Shown here in pieces: positions 44,949 to 51,560 of a stretch of 64,000 bases of DNA; the stretch's first letter is position 1, and the number at the start of each line of letters is the position of its first letter. The notes under the pieces were generated by a model that searched no databases, had not been told where the DNA came from, and was given only the letters and a program-made list of their open reading frames with translations. Source of the stretch: an uncultured Bacteroidales bacterium (GTDB lineage: Bacteria > Bacteroidota > Bacteroidia > Bacteroidales > Paludibacteraceae). The translations under genes and the position numbers were made by a program. The stretch is from positions 1 to 64,000 of the forward strand of contig CADCDS010000004.1 of assembly GCA_902800215.1 (NCBI GenBank), written 5' to 3'.

Positions 44949-46541
44949 ATGAAAAAGTTACTTCTCTTATGGATTGGTTTGAGTATGATGGTTTTGTCAA
45001 AAGCCGTCGTACCGAGTTTTGTTAACCCCATTTTGCCGTACGACTATTCGGATCCGGATGTATGCCGTATAGGGGATACGTATCTACTGACATCGTCTTC
45101 GTTCAATAACGTGCCGGGTTTGCAGATTTTGGCCTCAAAGGACTTAGTACATTGGGAGATTGTGGACGCAGCGATTCGGTATCAAGTGCCGGGTTACAAA
45201 GAAGGCGACAAGGTGGCGGGAAACTTTGTATGGGCGCCGGCGATACGGGAGCATGACGGTCAACTGTATATCTATTACGGAGATCCCGATCGTGGTATCT
45301 ATTGCATTAAAGCCGATATTTCCAAAGGGTTGGATTTTCCATTAGCTTGGGAAGCGCCGGTACTGGTATTGGAAGGAAAGGGATATATCGATCCTTGTCC
45401 GCTATGGGATGAGGATGGAAGGGTGTATCTGAGTCATGGAGTAGCAGGCAGTCGGTTGGGATTGAAAAGCGTACTGCTGATGGCAGAATTGAACAGTGAC
45501 GGATTGAGTGTCAAAGTGCCGAGTCGGATTATTTTTGACGGTCATGAAGCGCATCCGACCAGTGAAGGTACAAAACTGTATAAACGGAACGGCTATTACT
45601 ACCTGATGCATCCGGCAGGAGGTGTTTCTACGGGATGGCAAGTCGTACAACGAGCAAAGAACATATACGGTCCATATGAGTTAAAGGTTACCATGGCGCA
45701 AGGTAGTACCAGTGTGAACGGTCCTCATCAGGGCGGGTGGGTAGAGACGCCGGAAGGAGAGAGTTGGTTTATTCATTTTCAGGATGTAGGAGTAGCAGGA
45801 CGAATTGTACACATGCAGCCTGTGAAATGGGTGAATGAATGGCCGGAGATGGGTTATAAAGGCGAACCGATAAAGACGTACGGAAAACCCAAGAAGGGAG
45901 AATGCAGTTGGAGCAATTTTGCGAGAAGGGATGAGTTTGAAAATGGGGAATTGGCTTTGGATTGGCAGTGGGCAGGCGGAAGAGTGAAACCGCAGTGGTA
46001 TTTTTGCGATGCCGCGAAAGGAATCTTAAGATTGTATAGTGCGCCGAGAGAAGAGGACGACCGGATACCGAATATGTTGTTGCAGAAGATTCCATATGCA
46101 GCTTTTACCGCTACCGCACGTGTGCGTTTTGTTCCTAACAAAGATAAAAAGATGGAGGGAGCCGAGAGTGCCGGTTTGATTGTAAGCGGTAAGAAAGCAT
46201 CTTTCAAACTGGAAGTCCCGATGACGGATGAATGGTACTATTTAAGATTGAAGATGACGGATAAGCAGAAAGGGCAGTTCTATGTATCAACAGACGGAAA
46301 GAATTGGTCGAAATCGGGGGAAGAATTTCAAGCTACTGAAGGTCACTGGATCGGTGCGCAAGTAGGTTTGTTCTGCAGCAGGGATAACCGCAAGTTCAAT
46401 GATTCCGGATGGATGGATGTGGATTGGTTTGAGATAAGTATAGACACAATCCTATCCTGCAAAGGGATGGGATTGTTTGTATTCGTAGATGAGGGAGTTG
46501 AATTTCCAAGCACGGGAAGTTTTATAGGTTTTGCCGTTTGA
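44949..46541 (+). CDS. Exported glycoside hydrolase family 43 enzyme
   Basis: 530 residues with a signal peptide (MKKLLLLWIGLSMMVLSKA). The five-bladed propeller of GH43 shows the base Asp (YSDPDVCR), the pKa-modulating Asp (KGYIDPCPLWDED) and the acid Glu (HPTSEGTKL), all intact. A C-terminal beta-sandwich (about 325-500) is usual for GH43 beta-xylosidases and arabinofuranosidases. The last 30 residues after FEISID look non-homologous: they are read through a hairpin and overlap the neighbouring minus-strand gene by 90 bp, so an original stop may have been lost. Specificity cannot be set from sequence alone. Confidence 0.87.
   Translation: MKKLLLLWIGLSMMVLSKAVVPSFVNPILPYDYSDPDVCRIGDTYLLTSSSFNNVPGLQILASKDLVHWEIVDAAIRYQVPGYKEGDKVAGNFVWAPAIREHDGQLYIYYGDPDRGIYCIKADISKGLDFPLAWEAPVLVLEGKGYIDPCPLWDEDGRVYLSHGVAGSRLGLKSVLLMAELNSDGLSVKVPSRIIFDGHEAHPTSEGTKLYKRNGYYYLMHPAGGVSTGWQVVQRAKNIYGPYELKVTMAQGSTSVNGPHQGGWVETPEGESWFIHFQDVGVAGRIVHMQPVKWVNEWPEMGYKGEPIKTYGKPKKGECSWSNFARRDEFENGELALDWQWAGGRVKPQWYFCDAAKGILRLYSAPREEDDRIPNMLLQKIPYAAFTATARVRFVPNKDKKMEGAESAGLIVSGKKASFKLEVPMTDEWYYLRLKMTDKQKGQFYVSTDGKNWSKSGEEFQATEGHWIGAQVGLFCSRDNRKFNDSGWMDVDWFEISIDTILSCKGMGLFVFVDEGVEFPSTGSFIGFAV
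46448..46474. terminator. Hairpin in the GH43/small-protein overlap
   Basis: An 11-bp stem with two G-T pairs and a 5-nt loop (AATCCTATCCT/GGGATGGGATT), followed by a weak T stretch on the plus strand. It could end both transcripts, and it contains the stop codon of the minus gene. Confidence 0.5.
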
Positions 46542-46799
46542 TGCGATATGTTGAGCGGCTTCGAAATCGGCTTTCAGTTGGGATTTGGCCTCAGGAGAGG
46601 TTAGGAGTTTGAGTTGAGAAGCGGCATAAGCAAAGGCAGCAGAGTTCCATTTCTGGCGTGGAGACTGATTTTGCTGATATGTTTCTTCGCGATCACGATA
46701 GAATTGTTTACCATTTCGCATGTAAAAATAGCCTCTATCGCGGCCGTAGAGTTTGCCGTGTACTTCATCGATGCCTGATGACGTGCTAATTTTTGCCAT
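46452..46799 (-). CDS. Small unknown protein
   Basis: 115 residues, soluble, basic at the start (MAKISTSSGIDEVHGKLYGRDRGYFYMRNGKQFYRDREE) with a central helical segment (FAYAASQLKLLTSPEAKSQLKADFEAAQHI). No known motif. A dedicated promoter and a 146-nt leader with tandem repeats and a large palindrome precede it. Its stop lies in the hairpin that ends the GH43 gene. The elaborate leader suggests regulation. Confidence 0.65.
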   Translation of the reverse strand: MAKISTSSGIDEVHGKLYGRDRGYFYMRNGKQFYRDREETYQQNQSPRQKWNSAAFAYAASQLKLLTSPEAKSQLKADFEAAQHIASNGKTYKTSRAWKFNSLIYEYKQSHPFAG

Positions 46800-46820
46800 A
46801 AAAAAGAGGTTTTTAAAATG

Positions 46821-46846
46821 TATATTATATATAAATATATAATATA
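46821..46846. promoter_or_regulatory. 26-bp AT-only palindrome in the leader
   Basis: Arms of 12 bp (TATATTATATAT and ATATATAATATA) with a 2-bp centre, 22 bp upstream of the small-protein start. It could be an operator or a translation-controlling hairpin. Confidence 0.5.
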
Positions 46847-46911
46847 GTATTATACATAAATTTCGGCTTGTTTTTGGGTCGACAGAGGCCTGACATTGGC
46901 TTTGACTGTCG

Positions 46912-46943
46912 GTTGACCGTCGTTCGACTGTCGTTCCGATTAG
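46912..46943. repeat. Three tandem 10-11 bp repeats in the leader
   Basis: TTGACTGTCGG, TTGACCGTCG and TTCGACTGTCG in direct succession, just downstream of the small-protein promoter. Confidence 0.6.
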
Positions 46944-46955
46944 TTAAATCCGATG

Positions 46956-46987
46956 CAAAGGTAGTGCTTTTTTTTGATATATGCAAA
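46956..46987 (-). promoter_or_regulatory. Promoter of the small unknown gene
   Basis: Minus strand TTTG (46987-46984), 20-bp spacer, TACCTTTG (46963-46956). Confidence 0.78.
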
Positions 46988-47033
46988 TTTTGAGGAAGAA
47001 TTTGTCAAAAAAGATCAAAAATGATTCAAAAAA

Positions 47034-47199
47034 GCGCACATGAATGTGCGCGCATAGACGCTATAGAAAAAAGAGAGCCCAGGATATAATCTCTGGAAAC
47101 GGACAAAGGTGGATAAGTGGGAGCCATGCGGATAATGGCGACAATGATGTCGCCAAAATGCACAAAAAAATCCCCCTACTCTAGAAAAGAGAGGGGGAT
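47034..47199 (-). terminator. Hairpin cluster between the HNH gene and the small unknown gene
   Basis: Three hairpins in one spacer. CCCCCT...AGGGGG with a T run (47163-47199) suits termination after the HNH gene. TGGCGACA-N4-TGTCGCCA follows at about 47137-47157. GCGCACAT-GA-ATGTGCGC with a T run (47034-47051) is a second terminator. The piece between could be a short RNA. Nothing supported lies between 47200 and 47355. Confidence 0.6.
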
Positions 47200-47355
47200 G
47201 GGGATGTCCAAATGCTATTTGGACGTAATGGACGCTGATGATTTTACCTCTTGGCCGGTGAGAGTGTAGGTATGATCACCGCGGAAAATTATTGTTCGAT
47301 TACTTTTATTTCATCTTCCCTTATGTTTTTCCACATTTATGTGTGAATGTGTGAA

Positions 47356-48132
47356 TTATTCTTCACTTATATATATCCTTTCTTCCGGCTCTGGCAACTC
47401 ATGTTTGCATAGATAACTCAATACCGTCCCATCTGTTATATTCTTGTATATGTGCCGTTTAGCATCCTCTAATGAAGGAAATTTCTTCTTCCCTGAAATC
47501 TTATGCTCTTGTTCATGAAAACCACCATACTCCAATTGCACATAGTATTTGTAGAACAGATTGACATAACACCCATACGGCATTTCGACAATCATGATCT
47601 TATACTTTTCATAGTTCTCATAAATATAACAATTCTTCCGATGCTTCCATCTTGGTGAATCTACAAAACGCTGTAAACGCTCTTCCTCCAATTGCATATC
47701 TCGTTCCGCTATACTCGGATACTCGCTGTTCGTCAGTTTACATGCACAGTCGCATCCAACCGACAAGTATCCATCATAATCTGGATGGAATAAATAGTGT
47801 TCATATCTCAGTTCTGTTCCGCATAACTCGCACACTCCATTCACTCCGCCTAAATCATCCACTCCTTCATACTTCCATCCGCTCTGTGGTATAGCGTCCG
47901 GTAATAGATTGTGCTCTCGTGCATGGCAACCTTTGCAAAGCGTAATCAAATCTTGCTGGTTATATTCCCATGGCTTCTTCCCCTGAATATATTTCTTATG
48001 ATGAACCTGCAAGACCACATCCGGCTCCTTTCGCCCACACACTTGACAAGTTCCACCATCCAGTTCGATGATTTGCCTACAACGTTCCTTCCATGAAGGC
48101 TTCCGATATTGTTTAGCCTGTTGCTTGTTCAT
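47356..48132 (-). CDS. HNH endonuclease with a second zinc-binding segment
   Basis: 258 residues. An HNH nuclease module lies at residues about 14-75: CQVCGRKEPDVVLQVHHKKYIQGKKPWEYNQQDLITLCKGCHAREH gives the two CxxC pairs and the catalytic HH. A second Cys-rich segment follows (CELCGTELRYEHYLFHP, then VGCDCACKL), likely another zinc site. The rest (about 150-258) is a helical region with no known motif. The gene has its own promoter and terminator. It may be a homing, restriction or defence nuclease; context does not decide. Confidence 0.8.
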   Translation of the reverse strand: MNKQQAKQYRKPSWKERCRQIIELDGGTCQVCGRKEPDVVLQVHHKKYIQGKKPWEYNQQDLITLCKGCHAREHNLLPDAIPQSGWKYEGVDDLGGVNGVCELCGTELRYEHYLFHPDYDGYLSVGCDCACKLTNSEYPSIAERDMQLEEERLQRFVDSPRWKHRKNCYIYENYEKYKIMIVEMPYGCYVNLFYKYYVQLEYGGFHEQEHKISGKKKFPSLEDAKRHIYKNITDGTVLSYLCKHELPEPEERIYISEE

Positions 48133-48156
48133 GTCCTAATGAGCCAAAAATCGCTG

Positions 48157-48188
48157 CAAAATTACAAAATTTTTTCTACATACGCAAA
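48157..48188 (-). promoter_or_regulatory. Promoter of the HNH gene
   Basis: Minus strand TTTG (48188-48185), 20-bp spacer, TAATTTTG (48164-48157). Confidence 0.75.
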
Positions 48189-48193
48189 TAAAA

Positions 48194-48225
48194 TTTGCTC
48201 ATGTCAAAAAAATATAGTACCTTTG
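48194..48225 (+). promoter_or_regulatory. Promoter of the secreted BamE-like gene
   Basis: TTTG (48194-48197), 20-bp spacer, TACCTTTG (48218-48225), divergent from the HNH promoter. Confidence 0.8.
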
Positions 48226-48244
48226 CACAAAAATTTCGATAGTT

Positions 48245-49156
48245 ATGAAAAAAATATCGTGGCTTATCTTGTTCGCGTTGATTGCATATACCACATATGC
48301 GCAAATTCCAACGTTTGAGGAGCCAAAGAAAGAGGATGTTATTTCTTTGGTATTTGACAGTACGCAAAATACTATTGAGGTTAGTACGAGTAAATATGAC
48401 CCGTCTATTCAAGCTTTTGTAGGACAGGAATTATATCTAAAACCGTTAGAGGAAAGCAAGCGCAAAGAAGGTTATTTGAGCATAGTTACCATGGATTACA
48501 AACATCAAAGTCCTCCATATATGTATCGCTATGGTCAGTATGATCAAATAGCTGGTCAAACATTTAAGATAATTAGGATAGATTCTACTCTTACTCGATA
48601 TAATGGTTATGTTTTTACGTTGCAAATGAAGGCAGACGAAACGATAATGTGCAAATACATTTATCATGGCACTGCTTGGGATTTTCCCTTTGTAACGATG
48701 TCCTATTATAATTATTTGTGCAGCAGAGTAGTAAACAACAAATTTGTAATAAGCAATTCTGTCTTGGTGAATAAAGAACAAGCATCATCTGCTGAACCAT
48801 GGGAAGCCACGAGTATTTCAATCAATAATGAAGGAAAATTGTTTGTGATCATTAAGCACAATGAAATCGACAACAAAGTCCTTTTAGATGACTTTGTAAC
48901 TTATTCGGAATTAGAACAGAAAAGGAAAGCTATTTATGCAGAACAAGAATGGAACGATTTAGTTAAGCAATATGGTCTATCTATGATGAAGATTGTTCTG
49001 GATGGAAAAATCAAAGTTGGCATGCCTGAAAAGTTAGTGAGATTTGCATTAGGTGCTCCAAATAAAATAAACACTTCTTCTTACGGCTCTAATCAATGGT
49101 GCTATGATGGTATATATGTTTATATCAAGAATCACAAGGTAGAGTCTTGGAATTAA
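48245..49156 (+). CDS. Secreted protein with a BamE/SmpA-like C-terminal domain
   Basis: 303 residues with a signal peptide (MKKISWLILFALIAYTTYAQ). The N-terminal 200 residues are a beta-rich region I do not recognise. The last 50 residues (KVGMPEKLVRFALGAPNKINTSSYGSNQWCYDGIYVYIKNHKVESWN) match the BamE/SmpA-type fold, in which a KxGMxxxxVxxxxGxPxxI motif is followed by an output strand. Such domains often form structural parts of outer-membrane lipoproteins. Its role here is unknown. Confidence 0.75.
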   Translation: MKKISWLILFALIAYTTYAQIPTFEEPKKEDVISLVFDSTQNTIEVSTSKYDPSIQAFVGQELYLKPLEESKRKEGYLSIVTMDYKHQSPPYMYRYGQYDQIAGQTFKIIRIDSTLTRYNGYVFTLQMKADETIMCKYIYHGTAWDFPFVTMSYYNYLCSRVVNNKFVISNSVLVNKEQASSAEPWEATSISINNEGKLFVIIKHNEIDNKVLLDDFVTYSELEQKRKAIYAEQEWNDLVKQYGLSMMKIVLDGKIKVGMPEKLVRFALGAPNKINTSSYGSNQWCYDGIYVYIKNHKVESWN

Positions 49157-49222
49157 CACTATTACTTTTCCAAGAAAGTTTCCAAAATGGAAATAGTCGA
49201 TGATTGCTTATAGAATAGCATG

Positions 49223-49251
49223 AAAAAAGCCACTCGCACGAGTGACTTTTT
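49223..49251. terminator. Bidirectional terminator before tRNA-Met
   Basis: AAAAAAG-N-CACTCG ... CGAGTG-N-CTTTTT hairpin with poly-A and poly-T flanks, 67 nt after the BamE-like gene and 4 nt past the tRNA 3' end. Confidence 0.8.
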
Positions 49252-49254
49252 CTG

Positions 49255-49328
49255 TAGCGGGACCCAGGATTGAACTGGGGACCTCATGATTATGAATCAT
49301 GCGCTCTAACCAGCTGAGCTATCCCGCC
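49255..49328 (-). tRNA. tRNA-Met (CAT)
   Basis: 74 nt. Acceptor GGCGGGA pairs with TCCCGCT using a G-T first pair, discriminator A. The D arm reads GCTCAGCTGGTTAGAGC, the anticodon stem CATGA/TCATG with loop TTCATAA (anticodon CAT), and the T arm contains TTCAATCC. The G1-containing acceptor fits elongator Met; Ile with modified CAT is the alternative. Confidence 0.92.
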
Positions 49329-49376
49329 ATGTCCCGATTAAGGGGCCAATGAATGCCTTCGAGTCGAAAGCGGGTG

Positions 49377-49408
49377 CAAAGGTACTACATTTTTTTGAAT
49401 TGACCAAA
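49377..49408 (-). promoter_or_regulatory. tRNA-Met promoter
   Basis: Minus strand TTTG (49408-49405), 20-bp spacer, TACCTTTG (49384-49377). Confidence 0.78.
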
Positions 49409-49443
49409 TTTTTTTGAAAAAAAATGCAATTTTTCTTAAATTA

Positions 49444-49475
49444 TTTGTATATGCCATTTTTTTTTTGTATCTTTG
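49444..49475 (+). promoter_or_regulatory. Promoter of the SRPBCC/psd unit
   Basis: TTTG (49444-49447), 20-bp spacer rich in T, TATCTTTG (49468-49475). Confidence 0.78.
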
Positions 49476-49498
49476 CACGCTAATTAAAAGTTTTTAGT

Positions 49499-49930
49499 AT
49501 GGCAGAGTCTAAATACGAAAGTAAAATCAGTTCAGCCCCCTATTCGGCAGAGCAGATTTATCGGGTGATCAGTAACCTGCAGAACATTGATCGGGTGAAG
49601 GATCTTATTCCGAAGGATAAGATTCAGGAGATGGAGGTGGAGCCGGACCGTATTCGCATCAAAACAGACGGGTTGGCACAAAAAATATCCATCGTGGTGG
49701 TAGAAAGACTGGAGAATGATACGGTTAAGTTTGGTATCGAAGGTATTCCGATGGATGCCAATTTCTGGATTCAGTTGAAGGAAGTGGCGCCGAACGACAC
49801 CCGTATCAAGTTAACGCTGAAAGCCGATATCCCGATGATGTTCAAGATGATGATCGGCGGTAAGTTACAAACCGGACTCGACCAGGCATCCGAGATGATG
49901 GCGAAGTTCCCCTACGGGAATTGGCAATAA
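49499..49930 (+). CDS. SRPBCC-fold (START-like) protein
   Basis: 143 residues. The pattern YSAEQIYRVISNLQNIDRVKDLIP followed by alternating strands (IRIKTDGLAQKISIVVVERL, VKFGIEGIP, TRIKLTLKADIP) and a long C-terminal helix is the START/SRPBCC helix-grip fold, which binds hydrophobic ligands or acts as a small cyclase. The ligand is unknown. It is first in a run leading to psd, which suggests a link with membrane lipid. Confidence 0.8.
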   Translation: MAESKYESKISSAPYSAEQIYRVISNLQNIDRVKDLIPKDKIQEMEVEPDRIRIKTDGLAQKISIVVVERLENDTVKFGIEGIPMDANFWIQLKEVAPNDTRIKLTLKADIPMMFKMMIGGKLQTGLDQASEMMAKFPYGNWQ

Positions 49931-49968
49931 ATGGCTAAAGGTTAAAGGTTATAGGTTAAAGGTAAAAG
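49928..49968 (+). repeat. Heptad tract before psd
   Basis: GGTTAAA and related units fill the spacer between the SRPBCC gene and psd. Confidence 0.7.
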
Positions 49969-49969
49969 T

Positions 49970-50653
49970 ATGAAAAGACCGAGAATACATAGAGAAGGCA
50001 GGAATCCGATCATCGGATTGGTGTTGCTTTTGTTTATTATTAACGTCGTGGTTTATATGTCCGTCTCATCGCACTGGGCATTAGCCGTTTCGTTAGCGAT
50101 CACTTCGATTTTATTGGTGTTTGTCACCTATTTCTTCCGCAATCCTGTGCGCGTGTTGGAGATCGATGATCCTAATTTCGTCATCGCGCCTGCTGATGGT
50201 CGTGTGGTAGTAATCGAACCGACGGAGGAGAACGAGTATTTCCATGAGAAGAAACTGCAGGTTTCCATCTTCATGTCGCCGTTTAACGTACACGCCAACT
50301 GGTATCCGATCGAGGGAACGATCTTAGAGTCGTCGCACCAGAAAGGCCGACACAAAGGAGCATGGCTGCCGAAATCCAGTACCGAGAACGAACGTTCGCT
50401 GGTGGTCATTGAAACGCCTTCGAAGATTCAGATTGCCGTTCGGCAAGTAGCCGGCGCCATGGCACGACGGATTGTGACCTATGCCAAGGTGGGCAAGCAA
50501 TGTCACCGGAACACACACCTCGGATTTATCAAACTCGGTTCACGTGTCGATATGTACCTGCCGCTGAACACGGAGATGTTCGTCGATGTAGGTGACTCCG
50601 TTCGTGGAAACGAGACGATCATTGCTCGTCTCTCCGAAGAAAATGAAAATTGA
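49970..50653 (+). CDS. psd: Phosphatidylserine decarboxylase
   Basis: 227 residues with two N-terminal membrane segments (about 15-50). The catalytic fold shows FFRNPVR, IAPADGRVV, SIFMSPFNVHANWYPIEG and the self-cleavage motif, here FIKLGSRVDMYLP (LGS, where Ser becomes the pyruvoyl group). It decarboxylates phosphatidylserine to phosphatidylethanolamine. pssA, which often follows psd in Bacteroidales, is not adjacent. Confidence 0.94.
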   Translation: MKRPRIHREGRNPIIGLVLLLFIINVVVYMSVSSHWALAVSLAITSILLVFVTYFFRNPVRVLEIDDPNFVIAPADGRVVVIEPTEENEYFHEKKLQVSIFMSPFNVHANWYPIEGTILESSHQKGRHKGAWLPKSSTENERSLVVIETPSKIQIAVRQVAGAMARRIVTYAKVGKQCHRNTHLGFIKLGSRVDMYLPLNTEMFVDVGDSVRGNETIIARLSEENEN

Positions 50654-50666
50654 AAATTGAAGATTT
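50641..50666 (+). repeat. Heptad-type tract between psd and deoC
   Basis: AAATTGA/AAATTGA/AGATTTT units across the psd stop. Confidence 0.6.
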
Positions 50667-50681
50667 TAAAACTATACAACC

Positions 50682-51560
50682 ATGAATTTTGAAGAATTAT
50701 TTGCGCAGTACCCCTGCCCGTTTACCGATGAGCAAGTAAAAGCTCAAGTGGCTGACATCGAAGCGAAGCATTTCGCTGAAAACAACAACGTAGAGGTGTG
50801 GAAAGAGTGTCTGCACCAGATCGACTATACGACGCTTAGTGCCGACGACACCATCGCTAAGGTGGAGAAGATGGCGAATGCGGTGAATAACTTCGAGAAA
50901 GATTTCCCGGGTATTCCGAACGTAGCTGCTATCTGCGTTTATCCTGCCATGGCAGAGTACGTACGTGCCGCACTCAAAGATCCGAAATTCAATATCGCTT
51001 GCGTCAGCGGTGGATTCCCTGCTTCGCAGACATTCCTCGAGGTCAAGGTGGCGGAAACAGCTATGGCTATCAAAGCCGGCGCTACCGAGATAGACATCGT
51101 TCTCTCTGTAGGCAAGTTCCTCGAAGGGAATTATCAGGAGTGCTTCGACGAGATCAGCGAACTGAAAGCCGTTTGCGGCGACAAGCACCTCAAAGTGATC
51201 CTCGAGACCGGGCTGCTCAAGAGTGCTGAGAACATTTGGAAAGCATCGATCCTGAGTATGGCAGCCGGTTGCGATTTCATCAAGACCTCTACCGGTAAGA
51301 TCAGCGTGAACGCTACTCCGGAGGCTACTTTCATCATGTGCCACGCTATCAAGGCTTGGAAAGAGAAAGCAGGCATTAAGATGGGTTACAAACCGGCAGG
51401 TGGTGTATCGACAACCGAAGAGGCTGTACAGCACTTCACGCTTGTCAAAGAGATCCTGGGCGAAGAATGGCTCAATAATGAGTGGTTCCGCTTCGGTGCA
51501 AGCCGTCTGGCAAATAACTTACTTTCCTCTATCGTAGGACAAGAAACCAAATATTTCTAA
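50682..51560 (+). CDS. deoC: Deoxyribose-phosphate aldolase
   Basis: 292 residues, TIM barrel. Schiff-base Lys is in DFIKTSTGK; a second key Lys lies in GYKPAGGVS. NVAAICVYPAMAEYV, GATEIDIVLSVG and KVILETGLLK are typical DeoC phrases. It splits 2-deoxyribose-5-phosphate to acetaldehyde and glyceraldehyde-3-phosphate. The stop overlaps the next start by 1 nt. Confidence 0.95.
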   Translation: MNFEELFAQYPCPFTDEQVKAQVADIEAKHFAENNNVEVWKECLHQIDYTTLSADDTIAKVEKMANAVNNFEKDFPGIPNVAAICVYPAMAEYVRAALKDPKFNIACVSGGFPASQTFLEVKVAETAMAIKAGATEIDIVLSVGKFLEGNYQECFDEISELKAVCGDKHLKVILETGLLKSAENIWKASILSMAAGCDFIKTSTGKISVNATPEATFIMCHAIKAWKEKAGIKMGYKPAGGVSTTEEAVQHFTLVKEILGEEWLNNEWFRFGASRLANNLLSSIVGQETKYF

